A stretch of 64,000 nt of DNA from Cryptomeria japonica (Eukaryota > Streptophyta > Pinopsida > Cupressales > Cupressaceae): the NCBI RefSeq assembly GCF_030272615.1, contig NC_081410.1, positions 285,633,957 to 285,697,956 on the forward strand, read 5' to 3'. The translations under genes were made by a program, and so were the position numbers. Under the pieces are notes generated by a model. That model was not told the DNA's origin. It did no database searches and worked only from the letters and a program-made list of their open reading frames with translations. Positions 34,355-46,466 of this stretch are shown piece after piece (the stretch's first letter is position 1; every line of letters begins with the position of its first letter).

Positions 34355-35500
34355 ATGGTGACTAACAGTTCAAGTTCATCCAGTTCTTCTAGAGCTATCT
34401 TTCGAAGGGATATTCTGAGGCTTGATGGAACAAATTACATAGTATGGAAGATTTGGATGGAGACTCATCGGAGATGTCTTGGCAAGGAGATTTGGGAGAT
34501 CACACAAAATGGTGTTATAATCTAGGATCTGACAATCTTCCTTCGGAAAACCTAGACAAGGAGCTTGAGAATGATTATAGAGAAAGAGAAGCCCTCTTGT
34601 GTGCACTTTCTAATAAGAAAATTATGGAATTAACCGACAAATCATCTAGAAAGGCTATATGGGATAAGTTGGAGACTCTTAATGAAGGTGACCCTACAGT
34701 GAAGATTGCTAAACTTGATGGTTACTGGGTGAGATATGAAAACCTAAAGATGGAAGAAGATGAAACGATTATTGCATTCATGGAAAGGGTAAATGAGATT
34801 GTTATGGGAATTCAATGTTGTGGTGGAACTCTGAGTGAAGATGAAATTGTTTCTAAAGTCTTGAGAGCCCTACCACCAGCTTACAAAATCAAGTCTACTA
34901 CTATTAATGAGTTGAGAACAATGGCTAATACATCTGTCAATAGAGATACTTGGTTGGGAAACTATATCTGCTTTTGAGCTTGAGCAATTTGGACCTTCTG
35001 GAGCTGTGAAGACTAAACCTACTTTTCATGCATCTACATCTACAACCGGTAAGAAAGACTGGAAAATTTTATATGCAAAGGAATTGGAAGATATGAAAAG
35101 AGAAGAAGATGAGTTTGAGCAACTTGAAGCACTATTTGCTAGAAGAGTACCGAAAGGACCAGTAGGAAGTAAGTATGAAGGAAAAGCACCTTTTAAATAT
35201 TTTGCATTCAATAAGATTGGTCATTTTGCATCTAGATGTCCTAAAAGAAATTCAAGAGTTGAAGAAAGAGTTAGAAGATCATTTAAGCCTAACCCTGGAT
35301 ATCAGAACAAGTATAAATACAAGAAAAATAGAGACAAATCATGCTACATAGCGGATGAGGAAGGCATTACTAATTCATATGATGAACCAGCAGAAGACTC
35401 TGCTAGTGGATCCAACAATGGGTGTTCCTGGCTATCAAGGAAGATGATTGATCTAGAACTAGAAGAGAATGTATCTGAAGAGAAGGCACTTGCTGCTAAA
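34355..35500 (+). pseudogene. gag: gag of copia element C
   Basis: Start chosen at ATG 34355 (MVTNSSSSSSSSRAIFRRDI), the first Met after the PBS, leading into LRLDGTNYIVWKIWMETH. A frameshift around 34440-34550 and another near 34970-35006 break it. The recognisable capsid core NEGDPTVKIAKLDGYWVRYE and LPPAYKIKSTTINELRT lies between. The zinc knuckle near 35196-35240 reads YFAFNKIGHFASRC: both N-terminal cysteines of CX2C are lost (Tyr and Phe). It runs into pol without a clear boundary; 35500 is an approximate gag-protease border. Confidence 0.88.
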
Positions 35501-38500
35501 ATTGAAGACAAGGACAAATGGGTAATTGACAGTGGTTGTTCACATCATATGACTGGAGATAAAGGGAATTTTTTGTCTTTGCAAGAATTTTATGGTGGTG
35601 TAGTTAGATTTGGAGATGATAAGGAATGTATGATCAAAGGAAAAGGAACTATATCATTGGATGGTAAGAACAATACTGACAAAATCATTAACAGACCCAG
35701 CTTGGAGATTGCAACCGGTACACAGACAAAAGGTAAAATATTTCATTTGAACTCCGGTGATAAGACATTTTTTATTACATAGATTGATGAGAGTTGGCTA
35801 TGGCATTAAAGGTTGTGTCATGTGAATTTTGATTGCATTATGAAGATCAGTTCAACTAAGGCAGTTAGGGATATACCTAAGATTATGAAGCCCTATAATC
35901 CAGTATGTAAAGAATGTCAAATGGGTAAATAGGTCAGAACCTCTTTTAGGAGTATACAAGATAAATCAAAGGATGTTCTTGATCTTATTCATACTGATTT
36001 GTGTGGCCCTGCTAGAGTTAAAAGTTTTCAAGGTGATAGTTTTCATGTTAATCATTGATGATTATTCTAGAATGATGTGGGTTACTTTTTTGAGAGAAAA
36101 ATCTAAAGCATTTCAAAAGTTTAAAATCTTTAAGGCTAAAGTGCAAACTGAGATAGGAGTGAAGATTAAATCTTTGAGATCAAATCATGGTGGAGAATTC
36201 ACATCTGGTGAGTTTAATAACTTTTGTGGCGAGCATGGTATAAGAAGACAATTTTTTGCTCCTCGGACACCTCAACAAAATTGAGTTGTGGAAAGGAAGA
36301 ACATAACTATCTTAGATGTTTCTAGAACAATGATGATGGAAGCTAGTCTACCTCATATCTACTAGAGAGAAACAGTGAGTATAGTGATTTATACATTCAA
36401 CAAAGTACATATCAAAGGAGAAACCGATAAGACACCTTATGAATTATGGTTTGGCAGTACACCTATAGTTAAGTATTTCAAAAATTTGGTAGTAAATGTT
36501 ATATCAAGAGAGATGATATTATTGGGAAATTTGATCCTAGATGTGATGTTCTTGGTTATTCTAATGAAAGAAAAGCATATAGATGTTATAACAAGAGATT
36601 GCACAGAATTGTGGAGAGTGATAATATCAAAGTAGATGAGCTAAATAGAAGTCAAATCAGAGTTTATGAGAAGGAACCAATAGTGGAAATGATTATATCT
36701 GAACTAGTAGCACCTTTACCGGAATAGGGAGTTGAACCAGTTACTCCAGCAACATCAGAGGCTAAAGTCATATACTCCTCTACCACCACTACACTATAAA
36801 GCATGGCAAGTTGTACTGTCTCATTCAATGATAGTATGGGAGACAACAAGGGATACCACATGGAGCATGTTTGTATGCTCGTCGGAGACAGGATGTGCCA
36901 GAGTGGGGACCCACGGTGGATAGAGGAGTATAAATAGTGGAAATGATTATATCTGAACTAGTAGTACCTTTACCGGAATAGGGAGTTGAACCAGTTACTC
37001 CAGCAACATCAGAGGCTAAATTCATATACTCCTCTACCACCACTACACTATAAAGCATGGCAAGTTGTAATGTCTCATTCAATGATAGTATGGGAGACAA
37101 CAAGGGATACCACATGGAAGAGGAATAGAAAGTCAAAAGACTCCTAGGTATGTGAGATTGAATCATTCAGAATATCAAATCATTAGGGATAAGAGAAATG
37201 GAGTAATGACAAGAAGAAGAGTGGCAACTAATAAGGTATGTTTAATTTCACAAGTTGAACCAATGTCAGTAATTGAGGCATGTAAAGATGAACATTGGTT
37301 GAAAGTTGTTGAAGAAGAATTAGATCAGATTGAAAAAACAACACATGGACCTTGGTTCCCTAGCCTAAAAATAAAAATGTTATTGGAACTAAATGGGTTT
37401 TTAGAAATAAATTGAATGAGGATGGTCAAGTTATAAGGAATAAGGCTAGATTGGTTTTATAAAGGATATTCTCAGAAGGAAGGAATTGATTATGGAGAAA
37501 CTTTTGTACCTGTAGCTAGGGTTGAAGCTGTAAGATTTTTTTTGCCTATGTTGCTTATAAAAACTACAAGGTTTATCAGATGGATGTTAAATGTGTATTT
37601 TTGAATGGGGATCTTGATGAGGAAGTTTATATTGAGCAACCTGATGGTTTTTCACTATCAGCTAATACAGATATGGTTTACAGGTTAAGAAAATCTTTAT
37701 GTATTGAAACAAGCACCTAGAGCTTGGTATGCAAGGTTGGATAAATATCTTTTGAAGCTTGGCTTTACTAAGGGTAGTGCTGACAGTAATTTATATTATA
37801 AAATCACTGATGATGATATACTGATTATTGAAGTATTTGTTGATGACATTATTTTTGGAGGTGAAGATAAGTTATGCATAGAATTTTCTAAGAATATGGA
37901 GAAAGAATTTAAGATGTCTATGATTGGTGAGATGAATTTTTTCTTAGGTTTGTAGATTACTCAGACTAACAAAGGTATTTTTATCTATTAAATTAAATAT
38001 GCTAAGGAATTGTTGAAGAAATTTGGTATGGGAGATTTTAAACCAGTAAGTACTCCTATGGTTACAAGTGAGAAATTGACAAGAAAATATGTTTCTTTAC
38101 TGATAAATCCTACAAGATACAAATCTATGATTGGAGTTCTTCTTTATTTGACTCAGACTAGGCCTGACATTATGAATGTTGTTTGTATTATTTCAATATT
38201 TCAGTGTGATCCTAGAGAAAATCATGAGATGTTGGCGAAAAGGATTTTTAGATACTTTAAAGGTACATCAGAATATGGTTTGTGGTAGCCTAAGGATGAT
38301 AACTTTACTTTATGTGCATATACAGATGTTGATTTGGTTGGAGATGTTGATGACCGGAAAAGTACTTCTGGTGGAGCTTTCTTTCTTGGAAAGAAGTTGT
38401 TTTCATGGATCATCAAGAAATAATCATGTACTTCTTTATCTACTGTTGAAGCTGAGTATGTTGATGCTGCTACTAACTATACACAAGTTTTATGGATGAA

Positions 38501-38781
38501 GCAAATGTTGAAGGATATAAAGGTGGATTACCGGTAGTTATTCACGGTGATAACTCTGTTGCTATTGATATATCAAAGAATTGGTATTTCATTCTAAAAC
38601 ACAGCACATATCCATTAATTACAACTTTTTGAAGGAGAAGGTGGAAGCAAATAAAGTTAGACTGGTTTATGTGAACACTAAAGAGCAGATTGCAGTCATT
38701 TTCACTAAACCTTTATCCAAGGAATCATTTGAGTACTTGAGAAATAGATTGGGAGTTTTTGCCCCTCCAGTAGAGACTTGA
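35501..38781 (+). pseudogene. pol: pol polyprotein of copia element C (PR-IN-RT-RH)
   Basis: Protease WVIDSGCSHHMTGDK has intact DSG near 35530. About 80 bp that encode VHYVEVLKHNLLSVGQL in A are missing near 35682. Integrase: stops at 35780-35782 and nearby, DYSRMMWVTFLREKSKAF near 36060, LRSNHGGEF with the second catalytic Asp changed to Asn (36183-36185), a stop in place of Gly at 36282-36284, then VVERKN. KTPYELWFG follows near 36428. The stretch 36681-37118 is a 254-bp tandem duplication in the integrase-RT spacer. [22 protein letters not shown] near 37575, then a frameshift, [29 protein letters not shown] near 37840. RNase [27 protein letters not shown], stop TGA 38779-38781. Confidence 0.9.
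36681..37118 (+). repeat. 254-bp tandem duplication inside element C pol
   Basis: 36681-36864 and 36935-37118 are near-identical (only a few differences), with a period of 254 bp; 36865-36934 is present once. The repeated unit includes sequence that A and B lack at this position (from about 36770), so it combines an insertion and a duplication. Confidence 0.9.
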
Positions 38782-39164
38782 TTCATGTGGTTTGGCATCA
38801 GTCTGGCATGCATTATCAGAGATACTATTCATTTTGGCACTGATGTGGGATGCTACTTCTCAGGGGGAGTAGTCAGCTTTGTAATTTAGAGGCTTATGTT
38901 TTTGCTTTGATATTTATGTCAGATTTATGGCATTGATGTCAAAGGGGGAGTGATATTGATGTGAAAAAGAAAGAGGGAGAGATATTCACAAGGAAGAGAA
39001 ATTCAGAGCTTTATAGAGATATTATTCATAGGGGAGATATTGATATTCAGAGCTATTTATGGGAGATTGTTGGTTGTCTTTCATTAGGGGAGACTTGTTT
39101 GGCATTTATTGGTACTTAGATGTTTTTCACATCTAGTATTGCCATCAATATCAAAGGGGGAGAT
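38782..39164 (+). other. 3' UTR and polypurine tract of copia element C
   Basis: Noncoding, with several PPT-like G-rich tracts (CAGGGGGAGTAGTC near 38862, TCAAAGGGGGAGTG near 38939, AGGGGAGATATTG near 39030, TTAGGGGAGACTTG near 39085). It ends TCAAAGGGGGAGAT at 39151-39164 against the 3' LTR. Confidence 0.75.
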
Positions 39165-40376
39165 TGTTGGCCATTTGGTGGAATTGTTTATGTGTTGCAT
39201 TGATGTTTTGTCATTGATGCCAACACTAGATGTTTGGATGCTTTACCAACACCCTTCTGGTCACAATAGGTTGAGTGGTTTTTGGTTAACTTGGATCCGA
39301 CATGATCGGGTAGGCTCTAGTATTCTGATGATGAAATCAACTTGTTCATGATACTTATACTCATATTTGGCTAGTTGGTTTTGGTTTGGAGATTGGATGC
39401 TATCCTCCTTGCTTAGAAGATTAGTTTCTAGTTCCGACGAGGATTTCACCGGTAGAGATTTTGATGGAGATCTTTGATGAATTACATAAGTGGTGTTGGT
39501 GCACCTTCTGATGGAGTTTCAGGATACTATTGGTGATCATGTTCGAGACTTGGCAGTTGATGATCATTGCTAAAGAGTGTGGGCCTATACTTGGTCCCGA
39601 TTGATCTAGGTTATGTACCAACTTTAATATAATGTGTGGATAGGACCTACTGATGTATTTTTAGGATGTCTTATGTGTTGATATTATTTGTTTGGTCTAA
39701 GGCCAACATGGTTTGTAATTATGTAATCGGTTTATTGTATGGTGGCTGACCTGAATATTTATGGTCGAGGGTTTGTATATATAGATGTAAGATCTCATTG
39801 TAGAACATCATGGTTATTGTAAGAGGTCATGATCAAGGAATACAATGTGCGAATAATGTAATATCATTCAAGAAGAGGAGTTGGTCAATCATTGGAGATC
39901 AAATTGGGTTTATGTAAGAGGATTTAGTCCTCTGGTATTGAGCTTAACTGGAACTGTACTCAAGCATAAGAGATGTTATCTTTTGTAGTTCAACTCTTCT
40001 CTGGATTGTAGTCTGGATTTATATGTAGTTAGTGAGGCTCCTTTTGTGATGAGAAGTGTGCTCTAGGTTGTTGGCATTCCTACAAGTGCAAACCCCTTCA
40101 TTGTAATTCACATACTTACTGCAAAAGTATTATCTGACTGTGGGTAGGCTTCCCACCATGGGGTTTCCCTTTATCGAGTTTTCCAAGTATAAATCTTGGT
40201 GTTATGTGGATGGATTTTATTCTATAATTATTTTTTATGCTTAATTGGTTTATCTATTATTCCGATATTAATTTTTTGGGTTCTGGTATTAAAGTTTAAA
40301 TTTCTAATGGTTCCTGTAATTTGTGATAACTAATTCAGCCCCCCCTCTCAGTTGTCTTCCAGTTATTTGAACTGTT
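39165..40376 (+). repeat. 3' LTR of copia element C
   Basis: Starts TGTTGGCCAT and is colinear with the 5' LTR to TTTGAACTGTT. It has about three differences in the first 60 bases and an extra ATTTTTTGGGTTCTGGTATT near 40270. The terminal CTAACA is lost. Confidence 0.92.
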
Positions 40377-42361
40377 GAATAGGAAAAACAATTTTTTAGA
40401 ACATGCAATTGATTGGAAACCAAATGAACACAACCCACAACCTAAATTTACTATGAAATCTTCTTGTTTCTGAAAAGCATAAACAAGACGAAGAAAAGGA
40501 TTTGGAATTAAATCAAAATATCTTTATCAAATCATTCATCTAACAATGAAGAATTACAAATAATTGGCAAGTAAACATGCACTATTGAAAACTGGAAAAA
40601 TAGCTCTATTACAATGCTAAAAACAGATAAAGAGATGAGCTACAATGTTTTTTGTTGTATGTGTAAGAAAAAAGAAAGAACAAAAAAGAATAATGAAGAG
40701 AAGAGAAGAATATATAAAAGACAAGCTCCTAAGAATAGAGAGCTAAAGAAGGCTAAGCTATAATCTGAAAAATATGCATGAAGAAACTCCTAGTCAGATT
40801 TGCCTTAAAAAGCATACAAAGAGCATGCAAAAATCTTCCAAAATCGCCCTCAAACTGTCTGGAAGTGATACTCAAACTACTACAAACTAAAAAAAATATT
40901 CACTGAAAAAACACCCCTCTTCATGAATTCTACATGGACCCTTGAGCTGCTAAAAATAACCAAAAGATAAAAATATCCCCCCTTTCTGATTTTTGCATGA
41001 AGAGGTATATTACGTTTTCTTTTAAACTTTAAAATAATTTAATTTTAAAACTTAATTTAAAACAATTTATTTTAATTAAGTTTTAAAATAAAAAATATTG
41101 TTTCTTTTTGGATAATTCTTTTTTTATATAATTTAATATAACTTAATTAAGGTTTTTTAATAATAATAACAAAAACCCCTTAAATAAGTTATATTAAATT
41201 ATAAATAAAGAAAAAATAAATAATAAAATCTTTTTTTTTTTAAATATTTAAGCTTTTGTGGCCTAGGTTGAAGACTTCACAAGCCTTGACCCCCGATGTA
41301 CAATGCATGCATTGATTTGTTTCTTAAAAAATAAAAAATAAAAGATAAATGAAGCCCATTCAAAGCATTGATCTAGGCATGCAAAAAAAAGGTTCTAACC
41401 CTAAAATTATCATGCATTACTTCATTTTGTCTTCACAAAGAAGACATACTACTTTTCTAGCTGCCATGAATGCTTTGAACTCGAATAAGGGTCTTTCCAT
41501 GGCCCGGACTAGTCTTGAAGGCTCAATAAGAAACTCTTTGCATGATGATAACACAGTATGTAGCTGACTTTTCCCTCCTTTTTGCAGAGATATGTGGGAT
41601 TTTTTACTTTTGCATATCCATTCTCAGGGTTGAATATGAAATCTTTATTTCATGCCTTCTTTGCATGGTCTTCGAGACTGCAATTGCTTTATCTCTTTGT
41701 AAAAGAAAATATTTGTTTGAATATTTTATTTTTCTTTTACCCCTATATAATATTAGGGTTTTATTCTGTGAAAGATTTTCTCACACCTAAAAATGGACTA
41801 TAATGTGCAATATTTGATGTTTTCACTACGTATCTTCATACCTAGGGTTTTATTACATGAACTTAAAATAGAAACCCTAATATTGGCTTGCACACACTTT
41901 GAGGATTTATTTTTGTATTTTGGTTCTTATCCACTGTAGATCTGAGATTGACATATATATTTGAGAAAAGGACTGTATATACCTCATTATGACTACATAT
42001 TGTCGTTATTTTTGCTTAACCTTTGTATATCATTCTTTTCTTTAATGAATGTTGCAACAGTGCTTTTTTGTTCTTGACTGTAGGAAAAGATAATCCTCTC
42101 ATGTCTTTGATATTATGCTAGTAAATACCACTATTACTATTTTGGTAGCTTCCGTGTCTTAGGGCTGTGCGTATTCTCAAAATTATTTTCATGATAATCT
42201 GCCATGGTAAACTACAAAGTTCCTTGTTGTTCATGGTTATCTTCGACTATCAAAACCTTAGATCTGAAACTTTGTGAATTATGCTTCTTGGGTGATAGCT
42301 TTGTCATCAATGCCTTAGTATATTGCACTGTGCACTATTATGTGATTTACCTCTATCATAT
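40377..42361. other. AT-rich noncoding DNA between elements C and G1
   Basis: No supported gene. It holds two strong A/T inverted repeats at 41042-41089 and 41128-41202. A 72-codon frame at 41349-41567 has no known feature. It ends in CATAT (42357-42361), the left target-site candidate of G1. Confidence 0.5.
41128..41202. repeat. A/T-rich foldback, 25-bp arms
   Basis: Arm 41128-41152 and arm 41178-41202 are inverted copies with one mismatch in 25, with a 25-nt loop. A second perfect 16-bp inverted repeat (ATTTTAAAACTTAATT and its complement) sits just upstream at 41042-41057 and 41074-41089. Confidence 0.85.
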
Positions 42362-44006
42362 TGTTACCCATAAAACTTAAATTTTTCTACCATTTTGTAA
42401 ATTTTTATGCCCTAAAGACTCCCTTCATCCGCTTCAATAATGTGGCTCCCAAGTCGTGGCTTTATGCCTTTTCAAAACTAAGTTGATGTTGTTGCGGGGT
42501 TCTCAAGTTTCGAAAGCTTTTGATCACCTCATATGATTGTGATAAATCACAAAAGGTTGATCTCTCTTCATGAAGATCCAAGAAAGTCGGGTTTCTAATT
42601 GATTTTTGAAGTAGTTCAGAGGTTGTGATTCTACTCGATTTCTCGATACACTTGTGTTAATTCATGAAGTATTCAAGAAGAGACAACCACCCAACTTAGA
42701 AGCTGGCACATTTCTTAAGGACACAACAGGCCTGTTGAGGTGGCGACATGAGTGTTGATAGAGAATGGGTTATAATTAGTCACCGATGGAAATTGTTTGA
42801 GTTTATCTACTCTATGAAGGCAATCACTTCTATCGTTACCAACTTCGACCTGTCGTGCCAACATGCGGTACACATTTTTTGAGAAGCCGATTAGGAAGAT
42901 TTATTATTAATGATAGGATTAAGCAGTTGAGGAAATGTAAAGGTGGCAACATGTGTTGTAGCACTTGATAATATCACCCTTGTAGACAGAATTTAATACA
43001 TCACCTTTTGAAAATGGCTAAAGGAACATGTTCTATCATGAGTTGTCCTTGTCAGAATGGTTTTACCTCATGATGGCGAACTGCCATTTCGAAACCCAGA
43101 CTTGATTGGCTAGAAATTGAACAGGAAGATATCATTCGAGAATTACAGTGTTTTGCATGGAAAGAGAATGTGAATATAAATTCACTGAAGTCCTTTGGGT
43201 ATTGATTGAAGAAGAGAGGAAAGCAGACAAGATTGACCATCAAATTGCAAGACTAAATACAATACTTGATGAAGAAGGAGGATGAGATTAATGGTTCGTG
43301 AATAGGGTTTATTTAATAATTTTGTTTTAAAATCATGTTTAGAATTGTCGTTTTCGAGACTGTTACTTTTAAAGAAAACATTTTTGAAAATGAGACAAAC
43401 TTTAGTTATAAATAGATAAAATGATAGATAGTAAAGGGGGGGAGGAAAATACTGAAAGGTGCAGTAATATTTTGAAATGTTTGTCATCTTTTGAGAATTT
43501 TTGGTTTTTTGGATATATCTAGAGTGAATTAATATATCAAAACTTTTTGTTTTCTATATTCTTTCATGTTAGTAGTAAGCTTTGAATTACTGTTGTTTAT
43601 TTGATTTTGCTATGGTTATATGTGGATGATGTAGAAACTTTAGATTTTGCATGTCTCTTTTTAGTTATTTATGTCATATTTCAATATTTTTTGTACAGCT
43701 AATTGTGTTGTGACAAACTGTGTGTTGTGAGCAAACTGTGTGTTGTTCACATCCTTTCAGATGATCTAAATCTGAATTTTGTCTTCTGCATATGAGAATT
43801 ATATATCTTTTCCTTTCTTGCTTTTTGGTAAAAAGCATACTGCAAAACCTAGAATTAGATTTAAGAGGGAGTTGTACCTCTAAAATTCAAAGGAAGGTTG
43901 CCAACATAATTGGCATTCTCTCCAACTATTAATTACTTATTTGTCTTTCATACTGTGCACATTGAGTCATTCTATTTCTTTAGAAAGACAAATCTGTTAA
44001 CTAACA
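42362..44006 (+). repeat. 5' LTR of G1
   Basis: A 1,645-bp copy. It preserves the empty site (ATGAAGTATTCAAGAAG near 42661) into which a copia-type LTR is inserted in the partner copy. It lacks about 220-250 bp present in the partner near 54700-54955. Confidence 0.8.
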
Positions 44007-44012
44007 GATTTT

Positions 44013-44031
44013 TGGTGATTTTGTTGGGGAT
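44013..44031 (+). other. candidate gypsy primer-binding site of G1
   Basis: TGGTGATTTTGTTGGGGAT lies 6 nt after the LTR end. It differs from the well-known plant gypsy site TGGCGCCGTTGCCGGGGAT mainly at C positions, as expected from methylation-driven C-to-T decay. Confidence 0.6.
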
Positions 44032-44126
44032 ATAGGGTGTCTTCTTAAGATAGAAGACTGGCGAATCTATTTTTTTGTGACCTCAGATGAATATTTTAAG
44101 AACAACTCTAACCTAGTAGTTGGTTT

Positions 44127-45390
44127 ATGTTCAAAGTAATGAATACTAAGATCGAACAAGTTCTCACATACCCTTGGAATTCTTTCAAAGAAGACATTAG
44201 TAAATGTGAGGATTATAAATTGGTACTACTACTGAGGAATGTGTATAAGGAATATCGTCAAGATAAAACTTATCAGGTTATGACCCAAAATTTGGGAAGA
44301 CCAACCCTATTCAATCTTTGAGTGTGTGAAGAAGGAGATTCTGGGACCATGTCGGCAGAATTTTGGGGTCACCATCAGTAGCAAAGGGAAGATGTGCATC
44401 AAACTAGAAATGAAATGCCTGGATTTTTTACATGCATATCGATTGAGCCAAAGAGGTTACTATTCGGTTCCCTTGAAGAAGAAACATTGTCAGACGCAGG
44501 CATGAGATTTTTCATCCCAAAATGGTTTCTAAATGGCTCTGATGATGACTTCATGTCGGATATTGTTGACGAGAAAGGGGAAATCATAGAAGTTGAAATA
44601 GAGGCATTTATTAATGTCCCCTATGATTGTGAAAAAGGTATGAATTTTCATTCTTTTGAATCTTGTGATGTAAAGATCAAAGAAGAAGAAGCTCTTTTTA
44701 GGTTTGATACTATGTTGTTAGAAAGTGATGCCTAGAAGTCACGATGGGCAATAGGCACAGATTTTGTTCTATCTTTAGTATGCTCAACTAAAGTTGCAAG
44801 CAATGTTGTGCCCAAAAATAATGTCACAATGGTATTGACAGAGGAAAAGAAATGAAAATATCCAGAGAATAAATATGATCAGAGCACTTTGAGCCCATTA
44901 TTTGTGCCAATAAGGTTTGGTCAAAATTCAAGAGTTTGGGATAATCCCCTTTTTGAATTATTTGATTCCCAACCTCCTCATGATAGAATTGAAAAGGAGA
45001 AATATTCTTTTAAGATTAGCTCTGACATCATGCATGACAATTTGGATTTTTCATGCCGTAATACACAAATGGAAGGTGATGATGTCCATTGTATTCTCTT
45101 TAGAACTTGACTCAAAAGTCTATATGGATAATGGCTTGTCTATGAATGAAATTGTTGATGATTACTCAGCTTGTGAAGATGCAAATATCTGATTGGTTCT
45201 AGGTAAATTGCTTGGCAAATAAAGTAATAAGGAGGATGGCTTTCAACTACCCTGAGAAAATTGCAAATATATCATTGTTTATGATCAAGAAGGGTATCAG
45301 GAATGATGGTTGTTTGGACATGAATGCATATACAAGGAATTTTTGTTTGACACTAGAGTTGCCGCTGGGAGTTGGTCATTTTTCCTCATG
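44127..45390 (+). pseudogene. broken coding relic in the interior of G1
   Basis: One frame is readable from 44394 to 45110 with two stops between (MPGFFTCISIEPKRLLFGSL, FINVPYDCEKGMNFHSFESC, SPLFVPIRFGQNSRVWDNPL); neighbouring fragments at 44127-44321 and 45212-45400 are in other frames. No motif I can name: no knuckle, protease, integrase or RT signature. The position after the primer site suggests an element-encoded or captured frame. It is cut on the right by the NA2 insertion at 45395. Confidence 0.4.
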
Positions 45391-45394
45391 TCAT

Positions 45395-46266
45395 TGTTAG
45401 ATACTTGGTTAGTCCCAAAGACATTGAGAGGGGGGGTGAATCAGTGTCTAACTAGTAAATCAAAGATTTAAACTTATTTGCAACTTTACAACCCAAACTA
45501 ATATACTGGTAAGAAAATAATAATGCAGTAAAGATGAACAAAAGAATAAGCATCAATGCACACCATATCACGGATATTTTTGGTGAGGAAACCCGGTAAG
45601 GGAAAAACCTCGATGGGATTGTCACCCACAATATTTACTCACTGGACAATATGAATAAATATTACTCAGTAACAATAGGGGCTTGCACATGTAGGAAGGC
45701 CAACTACCTATAGCTCACTACTTAACAATAAAATGGAGTCCCACTGACTACAAAATTGGATGGTTAAATCCAATAACAATGTACTTCTTTAAAATAGAAT
45801 CTGTAACGCTGGATTCAGTACTGGTTTAAGCTTTGTCTGATACCTCTGCCAAAGCCTTGCTTCGCTCTCAAGATAAATTCATCAAAATGCATATACAATT
45901 ATTCGTTATCATAACCTATCACATATTACCGCTTCCTTACATTACATATCATATCCTTACTTACATTACAAATGACCTACAAGATCTCATACATATATGC
46001 ATCTTTACAATACATCATGTCGGCCATACAAATATAATATTACATTACAATACACTTTGCATAAACAATATTATTTCCAAGTCATCTTGGACTACCGGTA
46101 TAATCTGTTGCCAGTGTAGACTAGATGTCGGTGTGAATAACCCTTGTAGTGACTGTTGGTGCTAGTAGGTGAAGTCTATTGTCGGTAGAACCTTTGAACC
46201 ATGTTACCAGTTGTTTGCCATCAATGATAACATCAACCATTCTCATCTGAGTGTATAATGCCAACA
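45395..46266 (-). repeat. 3' LTR of NA2
   Basis: An 872-bp copy, plus-strand TGTTAGATAC ... AATGCCAACA. Partner at 51284-52175. The adjoining ATCTCCCTCTTTGGC (46267-46281) is the PPT read on the other strand. Confidence 0.93.
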
Positions 46267-46466
46267 ATCTCCCTCTTTGGCATTGATGGCAACACTCATG
46301 AGAAAAATCAAAACTAATATCCAAAAGTTGAAGTCCAAAAATTGAGAGTGCTCCCCCTAAGAAAATGATCTCCTTCTGTATATTTTTCTCATTACACAAC
46401 TCCCCCTTTGACATCAATGACAAAGGATGTCAAAAAGAATAAAAAATTCAAAAATTACTTAGATAC

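Larger units (their letters stand above)
33103..40376 (+). mobile_element. Ty1/copia element C, full length
   Basis: A 7.3-kb plus-strand element with LTRs 33103-34296 and 39165-40376, PBS, gag, pol and PPT. Flanks are GAATA (33098-33102) and GAATA (40377-40381), a perfect 5-bp match, although the last ~5 bases of the right LTR (CTAACA in the left copy) are missing just before it. Inactive: many stops and shifts, zinc-knuckle cysteines lost, integrase Asp changed to Asn, and a 254-bp tandem duplication in pol. Confidence 0.93.

Noticed and set aside
36664-37166. Two similar minus-strand frames, apparently a duplicated gene
   Set aside because: They are shadows of the 254-bp tandem duplication in plus-strand copia pol.
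41349-41567. 72-codon plus-strand frame in the C-G1 spacer, possible small host gene
   Set aside because: No homology I recognise, no repeat in the window, and length is within chance for this region.
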